Position numbers and translations under genes: made by a program
DNA from: Desulfobacteraceae bacterium Eth-SRB2
GTDB lineage: Bacteria; Desulfobacterota; Desulfobacteria; Desulfobacterales; UBA11574
Length of the DNA stretch: 64,000 nucleotides
Reading direction: 5' to 3'
Assembly (NCBI GenBank): GCA_004193595.1
Contig: RPGQ01000010.1
Coordinates: 23,501-87,500, forward strand
Shown: positions 38,719 to 49,984 of the stretch, in pieces
Layout of the letters: the number at the start of each line of letters is the position of its first letter
How positions within the stretch are numbered: the stretch's first letter is position 1
Notes under the pieces: model-generated
What the model saw: only the letters and a program-made list of their open reading frames with translations
Databases searched by the model: none
What the model was told of the DNA's origin: nothing

Positions 38719-39663
38719 ATGAATTGTCATCCCATTACCCGTAGAGAATCGATAAAAAAGCTTTTTAAAATAACCGGAAGCCTTGCGCTGACCGGCGTAA
38801 TGACATGCCCTTTTCAAAAAACGATTTCGGCCTGGGCCGGATCAACCAATAAAAAATTTATTGTTGAGGGGATCGGACAGAATCCTGAATATTCTGTTAA
38901 GGCCTTAGTCGAAAAGGTTTTTGAGGCGGCCGGCGGAATACAAAAATTTGTTTCAAGGCAGGATGTGGTGGTGATCAAACCGAATATCTCTTGGGCAAGG
39001 CACCCCGACCTGGCGGCAACCACCCATCCGGAAGTTTTGAAAGCGGTTGTTGAGCTCTGTCAGGAGGCCGGAGCTAAAAAAGTCAGAATCGCCGATCATA
39101 CCATCCATGATGCCAGACGCTGTTTTGCCATCACAGGTGCCGGGATGGTTGCAAAAAAAACCGGAGCGGATCTGGTATATCCACGGTCGTCATTGATGCG
39201 TAACATGAAATTACAGGGACACCGTCTGGATGTCTGGCCGGTTTTTTTGCCTCTGGTTGAGGCCGACAAAATCATCAATCTGCCGGTTGCCAAGGTCCAT
39301 AGCCTTAGCGGTCTAACGCTTGGCATGAAAAACTGGATTGGAGCTGTGGGCGGCAGGAGAAGTGCCCTGCACCAGGATATACACCTGACCATTGTGGATC
39401 TGGCTCAATTTTTCAATCCCACGGTCACTCTCATAGATGCCACCCGGATCATGGTCGCTAACGGTCCATCGGGCGGAAGCCGTTCGGATGTGGCGGTTTC
39501 AAATCGCCTTATATTAAGTGACGATCCTGTTGCCGCAGATGCCAAAGCAGCAGGTCTCTTTAATTTACGTCCCCAGGACATCGGTTTCATTCGCCTCGGG
39601 GAAAAATGGGGACTTGGCACCACTGAATTTCAAAAACTCCGTCAGACCCAGGTGATCATTTGA
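38719..39663 (+). CDS. DUF362-domain protein with N-terminal export signal
   Basis: DVVVIKPNISWARHPDLAATTHPEVLKAVVELC; INLPVAKVHSLSGLTLGMKNWIG. Confidence 0.85.
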   Translation: MNCHPITRRESIKKLFKITGSLALTGVMTCPFQKTISAWAGSTNKKFIVEGIGQNPEYSVKALVEKVFEAAGGIQKFVSRQDVVVIKPNISWARHPDLAATTHPEVLKAVVELCQEAGAKKVRIADHTIHDARRCFAITGAGMVAKKTGADLVYPRSSLMRNMKLQGHRLDVWPVFLPLVEADKIINLPVAKVHSLSGLTLGMKNWIGAVGGRRSALHQDIHLTIVDLAQFFNPTVTLIDATRIMVANGPSGGSRSDVAVSNRLILSDDPVAADAKAAGLFNLRPQDIGFIRLGEKWGLGTTEFQKLRQTQVII

Positions 39664-41288
39664 AAGCAACACATCTGGTCTGGATACGACGCATGAGCCA
39701 GGCCTTTTTTTTAATTCTTTTTATTTTTCTCCTGGTTGAAAGCCGCCTGCCCCAAGACATTTATCTGGATTATTCCGTAGCACTGAACGCTGAGCAGGAC
39801 ATCGATCTGGATTATCCTGTAAAATTTTTTTTTCAGCTTGATCCCCTCATATGGATTACATCTTTCATATCAGGACACCAGTGGACCACAGGCTTTGGGT
39901 GGGCTTTGGGGATTATTATCCTGACGTTTTTCTTTGGCAGGATTTTCTGTGGCTTTATCTGTCCGTTGGGTACCCTTCATCACATGGCAAGTTATATAAG
40001 ACCGGCCCTGAAAAAACAACGGATGATTTCTGCCAACCAAAAACACGCCAGTCAGAAATTCAAATATTTTTTGCTGATTCTATTTCTTATGGCTGCGTTG
40101 CTGGGTCTCAATCTCACCGGATTGTTAGACCCCATTGCTTTTTTATTTCGCTCTTTGGCTCTTGCTGTTTTCCCGGGGATCGGAACAGGGATCAAAGAAT
40201 TATTGGATCTGACTGCGCAAAGCGATATAAAAATCTTGAATTATATAAGCTACGGCGGGGAGGTTCTGGTATCACCGGTTTTCGGATATGGATATAAAGC
40301 CTTTACATCTGCATGGTTCATCGGCATTCTGTTTCTATTTATTTTGTTTCTCAACCGTATCCGGCCGCGTTTCTGGTGCCGGACACTCTGCCCTCTGGGC
40401 GCTCTATTAGGCCTTTTTGCACGGTTCAGTATCTTAAGACTGGAAAAAAATCCTGAGAAATGCACGAATTGTAATTTGTGTGTTCTATCATGTCAGGGGG
40501 CAGCCTCTCCGGTTCCGGGACAGGAATGGGACGCCTCGGAATGTATGTTCTGCTTTAACTGTTTTAACTCCTGCCCTGAAAAGGCCGTTGTCTTTAAATT
40601 GGGATGGCCGCCGCACGTCAGTAAAAAGCCGGATATGGGTCGCCGGGCCGTATTGGGTGGTTTGTTGGCCGGCCTATCTTTTCCTTTATTAGGAAGGTTG
40701 GATGGCAGGTTGCACCATGTATCTGATGCACGTTTGATCAGACCTCCGGGTTCATTGCCCGAAAAGGATTTTTTAAAGCTCTGCCAGCGATGCGGGCTCT
40801 GCATGAAGGCTTGTCCGACAAATGTTATCAACCCTACACTCACAGAAGCGGGAATGGCCGGGTTCTGGACACCGAATCTCATTATGACCCAAGGGTATTG
40901 TGAATATACCTGCACACTTTGCGGCGGTGTTTGTCCTACAGGTGCTATCCGTAAATTATCAGGCAAAGAGAAAATCGAAACTCCTATCCGGATAGGGTCT
41001 GCCTATGTAGACCGGGGACGATGCCTCCCATGGTCGGGAAACGGACCCTGCATCGTCTGTGAAGAACACTGCCCCACTTCTCCCAAAGCCATACGCCTTA
41101 TCCAAGGGACGTCTTTGTCACCGGCAGGGAAAAAGGTGAATGTAAAATTGCCTTATGTGGATCTCAAAAGCTGTGTGGGGTGCGGAATTTGTGAATATAA
41201 ATGTCCTGTAAAAGGCAAACCCGCCATCCGGGTGATAGCAGCCGGAGAATCCAGGTCTGTGGCAAATCAGATTTTACTAGAGTTATAA
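39660..41288 (+). CDS. membrane polyferredoxin (NapH-like) 4Fe-4S protein
   Basis: N-terminal TM helices; CGFICPLGTLHH and CRTLCPLGALLG; CTNCNLCVLSCQGAA, CQRCGLCMKACPTNVINP, CVGCGICEYKCPVKG. Confidence 0.9.
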   Translation: MKATHLVWIRRMSQAFFLILFIFLLVESRLPQDIYLDYSVALNAEQDIDLDYPVKFFFQLDPLIWITSFISGHQWTTGFGWALGIIILTFFFGRIFCGFICPLGTLHHMASYIRPALKKQRMISANQKHASQKFKYFLLILFLMAALLGLNLTGLLDPIAFLFRSLALAVFPGIGTGIKELLDLTAQSDIKILNYISYGGEVLVSPVFGYGYKAFTSAWFIGILFLFILFLNRIRPRFWCRTLCPLGALLGLFARFSILRLEKNPEKCTNCNLCVLSCQGAASPVPGQEWDASECMFCFNCFNSCPEKAVVFKLGWPPHVSKKPDMGRRAVLGGLLAGLSFPLLGRLDGRLHHVSDARLIRPPGSLPEKDFLKLCQRCGLCMKACPTNVINPTLTEAGMAGFWTPNLIMTQGYCEYTCTLCGGVCPTGAIRKLSGKEKIETPIRIGSAYVDRGRCLPWSGNGPCIVCEEHCPTSPKAIRLIQGTSLSPAGKKVNVKLPYVDLKSCVGCGICEYKCPVKGKPAIRVIAAGESRSVANQILLEL

Positions 41289-41295
41289 CGGATTT

Positions 41296-41601
41296 TTAAT
41301 GCGCACTTTTCTTTTTGCTCCGTGCAATTTTTTCTTTACCGACTATCCATTTTCCGTTTTCTTTGATTAATTGGATTTGTTCTTCATAATTAATTGTACC
41401 GGAAACTTTTATTGTTGCGTTATTACCTTCTGGGTCTTCGGTAACCGTATATTTTAATTTGGACGTGTTAAGCTTACCGGCCTTATCAAGCGTAAACTGC
41501 TTTTTAACATAATCCTTGGCCACGTCTTCCGGGCTATCTTTACCGCATCCAAAAACCATGAAAATAGACAAGATAATAACAAGATAGATGATTTTTCTCA
41601 T
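41296..41601 (-). CDS. small lipoprotein, DUF4878-like
   Basis: MRKIIYLVIILSIFMVFGCGKDSPEDVAKDYVKK, lipobox FGC. Confidence 0.7.
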   Translation of the reverse strand: MRKIIYLVIILSIFMVFGCGKDSPEDVAKDYVKKQFTLDKAGKLNTSKLKYTVTEDPEGNNATIKVSGTINYEEQIQLIKENGKWIVGKEKIARSKKKSAH

Positions 41602-41868
41602 GTAGCACCTCTTTAGTTCTTGATAAATTCGTAAGCGATGTTTTACGAAACCATCAGTTTTTTTGTTGAAAATAAAAGTCTATTTTTTTAAAATAATTTT
41701 ATATCAATATAGGAACGGATAGCACTTTTTCCCAAAATGATCAAGGCGAATTAGCGTAACTACCAGGGTAAACGCTTTTGATTTCGGTGCAGCGTAACGA
41801 CGGCGTGTTTCTCTTTATATTAGGAATCAAATGCGTTTTTCCTGGCGTAACCACGACAACACTCCCCA

Positions 41869-42026
41869 TTAATGACTCTGTTGATTTACTATACTTAAAA
41901 AAAATTGCTTAAAAATCGACTCCCTCAGAGGCTCATATCTTGACGATCTTACGCAAAGGAATGATAAATGCTGCGTGTTTTTTTGTAATTTTTTAAAAAA
42001 TTGGACTAAATCAACAGACTCATTAA
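41869..42026. repeat. MITE-like inverted repeat upstream of lutC-like gene
   Basis: Left TTAATGACTCTGTTGATTTACT versus reverse complement of right TTAATGAGTCTGTTGATTTAGT. Confidence 0.65.
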
Positions 42027-42042
42027 TAGAAAGGAGGATATT

Positions 42043-42696
42043 ATGGATAAACCTATTGATAAGTTTTGGAGAACAAGACTGACCGATCTTAAGAAAGTTT
42101 TGGATTCAAATAACTTTGAAACCTTTGTGGCGGAAAATATCGATGAAGCCAAAAACATTGTACTGGAAAAAATTATACCCGAGACTTCACCTACAAGCGT
42201 TTCATGGGGAGGGTCGCTCACATTCACTGCTACGGGGCTATATGATACGTTAAAGAAAAGAGGTGATTTAAAAGTGCTGGACACTTTTGAAAAAAATCTG
42301 ACTCCTGAAGAAAGTCTGGAGCGTCGCAGGCGGTCGCTTTTGGTGGATCTTTTTATCACCGGAAGCAACGCGGTGACCGAGGCCGGTCAGCTTGTTAATC
42401 TTGATATGATCGGAAACCGTATTTGCGGGATCACTTTCGGCCCGAAACATGTTATTATCCTTGCAGGACGAAATAAAATTGTTCCTGACCTGGATGCGGC
42501 CATGTTTCGTATTAAAAATTATGCCGCTCCGGTCAACACCATGCGGCTGGACAAAAAAACACCTTGCGCCAAAACTTCATATTGCGAAGAGTGCAAAAGC
42601 TCTGATCGTATTTGCAATACTTGGACGATTACCGAAAAATCGTTTCCCAAAGGAAGGGTGAAAGTTATTTTGATTAATGATGACCTGGGATTTTAA
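42043..42696 (+). CDS. LUD-domain (LutC/YkgG-like) lactate utilisation protein
   Basis: TSVSWGGSLTFTATGLYDTLKKRG; NRICGITFGPKHVIILAGRNKIVPDLDAA. Confidence 0.85.
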   Translation: MDKPIDKFWRTRLTDLKKVLDSNNFETFVAENIDEAKNIVLEKIIPETSPTSVSWGGSLTFTATGLYDTLKKRGDLKVLDTFEKNLTPEESLERRRRSLLVDLFITGSNAVTEAGQLVNLDMIGNRICGITFGPKHVIILAGRNKIVPDLDAAMFRIKNYAAPVNTMRLDKKTPCAKTSYCEECKSSDRICNTWTITEKSFPKGRVKVILINDDLGF

Positions 42697-42722
42697 ATCC
42701 CATTCGGATGCAGAAACGACAT

Positions 42723-42930
42723 GGGGTGATTAAAATTGCCCATAATATGGCTTTAAAAAATATCCCATATTTATTCCTTCCCGTATGCCTGGTGTCAGGT
42801 TTCAGGTTTCAGGTGCCAGCGCCTCTGTTCATCATTCCTGACACCTGACACCTGACACCTGAAACCTTAAGATATGGAACAAAAATGGGATTAAAATTCC
42901 ATCTGTATACACGGCGATTTTCACCACCCC
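42723..42930. mobile_element. Family E element, copy 2
   Basis: Same TIRs as copy 1; direct repeat AGAAACGACAT on both sides; 21 bp longer than copy 1 (3x7 bp). Confidence 0.88.
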
Positions 42931-43104
42931 AGAAACGACATAAGCATAGAAGATATATTCCATATAACAATTCCATAGCGTGGATGGACACTATCTAGTG
43001 AGGAAAGAATCGGGAATCAGGTCGTCAGAACAAAAAGTGTTATGCAGTGGAAGTCAAATCAATGTAAAGCACTGACTTTAATAGGGGGTCATCAAAAATC
43101 TAAT

Positions 43105-43365
43105 TTACACAAACGGATGGACATGAAGGTGTTTTGGTTTATAATAATTTTCTATCTTTGGGCGAATCTTATAACAATCAGAACACTTAATGAAATACCC
43201 GCCAGATGAACACTTAAATAAAGCGCCGCCCTGTAATCCAAATCCTCCTGAGGTGGATGTGATATTAATTTTTACATTCTCGCCGCAGTCTGAACATTTA
43301 CCATTTAATTCGATTGTCGTTTTCCCAGGGTTAGCTTCAAATAGTTTTCTTAGCATTTCTTCCAT
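43105..43365 (-). CDS. small Cys-rich hypothetical protein
   Basis: CSDCGENVKI...CSDCYKI. Confidence 0.55.
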   Translation of the reverse strand: MEEMLRKLFEANPGKTTIELNGKCSDCGENVKINITSTSGGFGLQGGALFKCSSGGYFIKCSDCYKIRPKIENYYKPKHLHVHPFV

Positions 43366-43963
43366 TAGTAGCTACCTCCCTCAGTTTTTGACCCTGTTCG
43401 TTTAAATAATTTTTTTGTATATTGATATTCTTGGTTTTAATCTTCTATCATGCCCGCTTCTGCGTTCTTTTCCGGATCTGCGTTCAGGAATATGTAAATT
43501 ATAGGAGAATTGACGTCGATCAATCCCTAAACGCCGGTCACCATTGTTCTTGGTAAATAACGCCATAACTTCAAAAATTTTATTAATGCGTTTTATCGAT
43601 TTAAAGACCTAAAGAGAAAATGAGGGATATGTTTGACTTGCTCATCATAGAAGATTCCATAAACTTGTAATTTGTTGGTGTCAAGTAAAATTATGTATAA
43701 TTTATATATAATTTTAGTGAATTAGAATATGTTGTATTTTATTAAAATAAATTACTATATATTGTGCATCTAAGAATCAAGAAGTTAGTAAAATCGGACT
43801 GTTCTATTACCATACCTCCTTAAGTACCTCTGAACAATAAACTCGTAAGATTTACAAAATATTTCCAAATCCCATAGATTTTGGGCGCAGTTCTCTTACG
43901 AACTCCATTTGGATTTATTGGAAATAGGCTTCAACAGGACAATCCGGATAGATGTCCAAGTAT

Positions 43964-44314
43964 TTATACTTTTACATACACCCCAATCCCCGCGCTTTTA
44001 ATCTTTCCCTGCTTCTTCAAAATCTTAACATTATCGTATATTTTTCTTTTATTGAAGTCCGTCTTTTTCATTAACGTAGCGACATCAGCGCCCTTTTTGT
44101 ATCTTTTAATAATTCCAAAAAGACTATCGGCCGCTGTTAATTTGGCAGTTTTTTTAGCAATGCCCTTTTTCACGGGTTTTGTTTTGTCCACGGTTTTCTT
44201 CGTTGATTTTGGGTTCTCAAGTTTCCCGACCTCGACAATCATTTTATCAACTTTTTTTGATAGTGCCTTTAGATCCTTGTTCACAGCTTTCAGATCCTTC
44301 ACTAGATTCTTCAT
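43964..44314 (-). CDS. Lys-rich coiled-coil plus winged-helix-like hypothetical protein
   Basis: N-terminal coiled coil, KKTVDKTKPVKKGIAKKTAK linker, C-terminal LFGIIKRYKKGADVATLMKKTDFNKRKIYDNVKILKKQGKIKS. Confidence 0.65.
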   Translation of the reverse strand: MKNLVKDLKAVNKDLKALSKKVDKMIVEVGKLENPKSTKKTVDKTKPVKKGIAKKTAKLTAADSLFGIIKRYKKGADVATLMKKTDFNKRKIYDNVKILKKQGKIKSAGIGVYVKV

Positions 44315-44746
44315 TTCCGGGCTCCTCCTTTGCTTTTAAGTTTAACCTAAATCGAGCTATTTTTTACTCCATTTGCACCGATCTCCCCGCTGACGGGGGA
44401 TCTTGGACTTGCGCATCAAGGATCCGCGAAAAATCTCGACATATCCATCCCGATGTTTTTTCGGGACGTTTTCGTAAACCCTTATGCATCAAGATCTCAG
44501 CACATCTCTTCCCAAAAAATTCCTCAACGCAGATTTAATAATCAACCCTCTCTTTCAACTCTTTTCCACATTTATAAAACGAAAGTTTCTTCGAGTTGCT
44601 TTGTAGCTTCTGAAATTTGAATTAATTCAGTTAAATACATCAAAAAAAAAGAACTGTCAAGAATTCTGTAGGGTTGAAGGATTATGGCATTAAAGGAATG
44701 GAGTCAGACCGTTTGGAGGTCATTCCAAACTGTTCATACTTCCTTG

Positions 44747-45039
44747 GATGTAAATCAAAACTGTTGTTTGCTAAGATTGCCATGGCTATTTGGTTTCAGG
44801 TGTCAGGTGTCAGGTGTCAGGAGGCATGGAGCCCTGAGGGAACGATTCATCTCCATTTAACAAATGTGTAACCGACACAACTTTTTATAGACCTCAAGAT
44901 CCTCCACGTCCATATAATTGCTATTGGTCACCTGGTTTCCCCCTTAACCCTGACACCTGACACCTAAAAAAAGGGCTTCGGAGCCACGGTTTGTCAATAG
45001 ACAAGGATCAGCGTTTACCAACGGCTTTGATTTACACCC
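44747..45039. mobile_element. Family D2 element, copy 2 (internally deleted, no ORF)
   Basis: D2 ends and arms as in copy 1; perfect 10-bp direct repeat TACTTCCTTG at 44737-44746 and 45040-45049. Confidence 0.88.
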
Positions 45040-45120
45040 TACTTCCTTGTGCATTCCATTTTAAGTTGGCTTTAGCGGGCGTTGCTCAACTATTACCGGC
45101 ACAACAATGGCAGGCAATAT

Positions 45121-45158
45121 AAAAAAAGAGCGGGAAAGCCTGATTGCCAACCCGCTCG
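45121..45158 (-). terminator. Rho-independent terminator after tRNA-Pro
   Basis: Minus strand GAGCGGG...CCCGCTC followed by T-tract. Confidence 0.8.
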
Positions 45159-45174
45159 ATTTACTTTTCATTTC

Positions 45175-45251
<77 letters not shown>

Positions 45252-45598
45252 ACGATAAATAAACAACTAACACTTCAGAAATGCCATGTCAAGATATGAT
45301 ACGATGATGAATTCGTAAAAAGTCAAATTCATCACGTTTCAGGTGTTGAGTTTTAGGTAACGATCATTTATGTATTTAGCAAACACTTAAAACAGTTGTA
45401 GGAAATCATTTTTTTTATTTTTTGTGAAGGAAATGGAGTTTTTCCTAAACCTCATATGATAATGGTTTTAATTTTTTATTGACGATTGGACAAAAAGGAT
45501 GTTTTATTTAAACAACATGAATCTATTCAAAACTCGATTTTGGCATTATCCGTTATTTTAAAACTTAATTTAATAACCACGCAGATCCATTCAAATCC

Positions 45599-46519
45599 AT
45601 GAAAAAAAAAGCTGTTAAGCCTTACTGCCTGATGCCGGGCGATACCGTCGGCATTGTTGCGCCTGCCGGCCCATTTGATCCCAAAAAATTCATGAAAGGA
45701 AAGGCGGTTCTGGAGTCAATGGGGTTTCGAACCTTTTTTGATGAGGGTATTTTCCAAAAGTATGGATTTCTTGCCGGAACCGACATACAGCGGGCGGATC
45801 AAGTGAATCGTCTGTTCGCCGATTCCGCCGTCAAAGCGGTTGTTTGTGCCCGGGGCGGGTATGGCAGCATGCGGATACTTCCGTTTCTCGATTATAAAAC
45901 CATTAAAAAGAATCCCAAGATCTTTGTGGGATTCAGTGATATTTCGGTGCTGCTGTCTGTATTACATGACCGGTGCCGTCTGGTCACCTTTCACGGGCCT
46001 GTGCTAACCACCCTGGCAAATACCGATGAACAGACCGTTGCGGCAATGCGTGTGGCCCTGACATCCAATATCATACTTGAACTGAAACCCGAAAAAGGCA
46101 TTGTCATTAAGCCGGGGGTGTCCTCAGGATTAGTGGTCGGCGGCAATCTGACGACATTGTGTCATCTTGTTGGGACTCCTTATGTGCCGAATTTCAAAGG
46201 GAAGATCCTATTCCTTGAGGATCGGGCAGAGTCGCCATACCGAATAGACCGGATGCTGACCCAGATGAGGCTTGCCGGATGTTTTGAGGGGATTAAGGGC
46301 CTTTTCCTGGGTTCCTTTGAAGCGTGTGGAGAGCTCGACGAAATATTCCGGATCGTTCTGGAAATATTCGGAGATGTCAACATTCCTATTCTTTCCGGTT
46401 TTGAAATCGGCCATGGCAGGATTAATATTACGATTCCAATTGGACTCGGAGCAACCCTTGATGCAGACCGGCAAATTTTGACTTTTCATGAACGGGCAAA
46501 CGTGACAATTAACGAATGA
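45599..46519 (+). CDS. LD-carboxypeptidase (S66 family)
   Basis: GDTVGIVAPAGPFDPKKF; AVVCARGGYGSMRILPFLDY; GFSDISVLL. Confidence 0.92.
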   Translation: MKKKAVKPYCLMPGDTVGIVAPAGPFDPKKFMKGKAVLESMGFRTFFDEGIFQKYGFLAGTDIQRADQVNRLFADSAVKAVVCARGGYGSMRILPFLDYKTIKKNPKIFVGFSDISVLLSVLHDRCRLVTFHGPVLTTLANTDEQTVAAMRVALTSNIILELKPEKGIVIKPGVSSGLVVGGNLTTLCHLVGTPYVPNFKGKILFLEDRAESPYRIDRMLTQMRLAGCFEGIKGLFLGSFEACGELDEIFRIVLEIFGDVNIPILSGFEIGHGRINITIPIGLGATLDADRQILTFHERANVTINE

Positions 46520-46523
46520 TAAC

Positions 46524-47606
46524 ATGGAATCGGTAAACAACTTGATGAAACAAGCGGTTATTAATAATGTTTTTCCGGGAGGGGTGCTCCTGGTCTCAAC
46601 CGCGGGTTCCGAAATTTTTTTCCAAGCCTACGGATATGCGAATAAATTCTCCGGCCGTCAAATGACAAGAGATACAATTTTTGACCTGGCATCTTTAACA
46701 AAACCGCTGGCAACCACACTGGCGATCATAAAGCTCATTTCGCAAAACAAGCTGGAGCTGGATCAACCTCTCGGATCGATTTTGTTCCAATTTAACCCTA
46801 CGGACAAGGGGGGGATAAGTATAGAAAACCTGCTTTATCATACTGCGGGCCTTCCGGATTATCGCCCCTATTACAAGGTATTGTCCAAGCTTGAGCCCAA
46901 TCAAAGAAAAGATGCGTTAAGAGGGCTTCTGGTGGAAGAACCGCTTATAAATCCCCCCGGCAAACAGGTGATGTATAGCGATATAGGATTCATGATTCTG
47001 TGCTGGGTGATAGAACAGGTGTCCGGAAATCAATTGGACCGTTTTGTTACGGATGAGATCTACAATCCATTGGGTCTTGAAAACTTGTTTTTTGTAAATC
47101 TTGATTCAAAGGCCCGTCAGGTAGAGTTTGCCGCTACCGAACTCTGTTCGTGGCGGAATATCCTTTTGGAGGGCGTAGTCCATGATGATAACGCCTATGT
47201 GGTAGGGGGTATCGAGGGACATGCCGGGCTTTTCGGGACGGCCCAAGATGTTCTTTCTCTTTTGTCCGAGCTTATGGCCGCATATTTAGGGTTCCCTTGC
47301 ACGGCTGTATTTGAAAGTGATTTAATCCAAATGTTTTTCAAACGGCAGGAACATACGGGTCGGGCTCTGGGATTTGACACCCCTTCTCCGGTCGGCCCGA
47401 GTTGCGGCCAATATTTTTCTAAGGAAACAGTGGGGCATCTTGGCTTCACCGGAACATCTTTCTGGATGGATCTTGACCGCAGAGTTATCATTATTCTATT
47501 AACCAATCGTGTACATCCATCGCGTAATAATAACAAAATAAAAGCCTTCAGACCGAAATTACATGATAGGGTCATGAAAAAGATCTTCAATGACGGCTTG
47601 GTTTAA
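46524..47606 (+). CDS. serine hydrolase, class C beta-lactamase family
   Basis: FDLASLTKPLATTLAI (SxxK); YSDIGFMIL (YxN-like); HLGFTGTSFWMD. Confidence 0.88.
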   Translation: MESVNNLMKQAVINNVFPGGVLLVSTAGSEIFFQAYGYANKFSGRQMTRDTIFDLASLTKPLATTLAIIKLISQNKLELDQPLGSILFQFNPTDKGGISIENLLYHTAGLPDYRPYYKVLSKLEPNQRKDALRGLLVEEPLINPPGKQVMYSDIGFMILCWVIEQVSGNQLDRFVTDEIYNPLGLENLFFVNLDSKARQVEFAATELCSWRNILLEGVVHDDNAYVVGGIEGHAGLFGTAQDVLSLLSELMAAYLGFPCTAVFESDLIQMFFKRQEHTGRALGFDTPSPVGPSCGQYFSKETVGHLGFTGTSFWMDLDRRVIIILLTNRVHPSRNNNKIKAFRPKLHDRVMKKIFNDGLV

Positions 47607-47675
47607 CGTTTTGAAAATTTTACAATTGGTTAAAATTAAAGATATTTTAATAGATTTTGGTTTATGCTACTTCCA

Positions 47676-47796
47676 TGGAATGATGGAATATTGGAATACT
47701 GGAATATTGGTAGTAAGGGCGGAAATCAACCATTTTAATTGTAAAAAACTCCTTCACCCCATAATTCCATTGCTCCATCATTTCAACATTCCAATT
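47676..47796. repeat. Family F 8-mer array element, copy 2
   Basis: tggaatgatggaatattggaatactggaatattgg facing ccataattccattgctccatcatttcaacattcca. Confidence 0.65.
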
Positions 47797-48096
47797 GTGA
47801 GCGAAGCGAACTAACTTAAAAAGATGTGTTCTAAAGTCTATATCCTAAGATGATGATAAGATATTAAGTTCTGTTGATAGTAATAATATTTTTTTTGGGC
47901 GGGGCAGTCCCGCTGCAAGTGAGATTGTATTAAATAGAGATGCGATTTTATAACTTGATATTTTTGTTGTAATTATAGAGCAATTCTGATAAATTTAATT
48001 TTTTAATGATTAATAAATTATTAACCTTCTTTTCAAGGCCGTAAAAAAATATCATTTATAAGATAAGGTATGAGCACTTTTCGAGTGCAGATATGA

Positions 48097-49146
<1,050 letters not shown>

Positions 49147-49150
49147 TTTC

Positions 49151-49984
49151 ATGTTCTCCAAAAAAATGGTGATGATTATTGGCGTGATCGTTTTGATTGC
49201 TGTCAACATCATACTCCTTTCTGTTTCCAATCGCTACTATCAATCTTATGGTCCGGGGCGGATAGCTATCTCTTTAATGGCCCCTTTTCAGGAGGCTGTT
49301 TCCCGTTCAATTCGTTTTGTAAAAGATATCTGGGTACACTATTTCTTTCTTGTTGAAACAGCAAAAGAGAATGATATTTATAAAAAAGCCTTAAGTTATG
49401 AAGTTGAAAAAGATAATCTGCATAAGGAACTAAAGCTTTCCAACAATCGTCTCCGCAGTTTACTTAATTTTCAGAAAACCATTACCGATAAAGTAATTTC
49501 TGCCGAGGTTATCGGCAAAGATTCCTCTCCCTGGTTTAATACCATAATGATAGATAAAGGGAAAGATGATGGTGTGAAAAAAGGTGCGGCTGTTGTGATT
49601 CCTGAAGGAATTGTGGGACAGGTTGCAGAAGTTTCGACTAATTATTCAAAGGTGTTACTGATTATTGATCATAACAGCGCCGTTGATGCTCTGGTGCAGA
49701 GGACCCGGGCGCGCGGGATTATTAAAGGCTCATCCTCGGACCGATGCCTTTTTAAATATGTTCTGCGTAAGAAAGGTGTTTCCGTTGGCGATACCGTTGT
49801 TTCGTCTGGATTGGACGGTGTTTTTCTAAAAGGACTCCCGGTGGGCCACGTATCCGGCGTTATCAAACCTTTTTCAGGAATCTTTCAGGAAGTGTCAGTT
49901 ACACCATACGTTGATTTTGAAAAACTTGAAGAGGTTCTGGTTGTATTAAACCCCAGAAAAGATAAGTTTCAGAGCGAGCAATGA
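49151..49984 (+). CDS. mreC: rod shape-determining protein MreC
   Basis: Position after mreB; N-terminal TM, coiled coil, VIPEGIVGQVAEVSTNYSKVLLIIDHNSAVDALVQRTRARGIIKG. Confidence 0.95.
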   Translation: MFSKKMVMIIGVIVLIAVNIILLSVSNRYYQSYGPGRIAISLMAPFQEAVSRSIRFVKDIWVHYFFLVETAKENDIYKKALSYEVEKDNLHKELKLSNNRLRSLLNFQKTITDKVISAEVIGKDSSPWFNTIMIDKGKDDGVKKGAAVVIPEGIVGQVAEVSTNYSKVLLIIDHNSAVDALVQRTRARGIIKGSSSDRCLFKYVLRKKGVSVGDTVVSSGLDGVFLKGLPVGHVSGVIKPFSGIFQEVSVTPYVDFEKLEEVLVVLNPRKDKFQSEQ

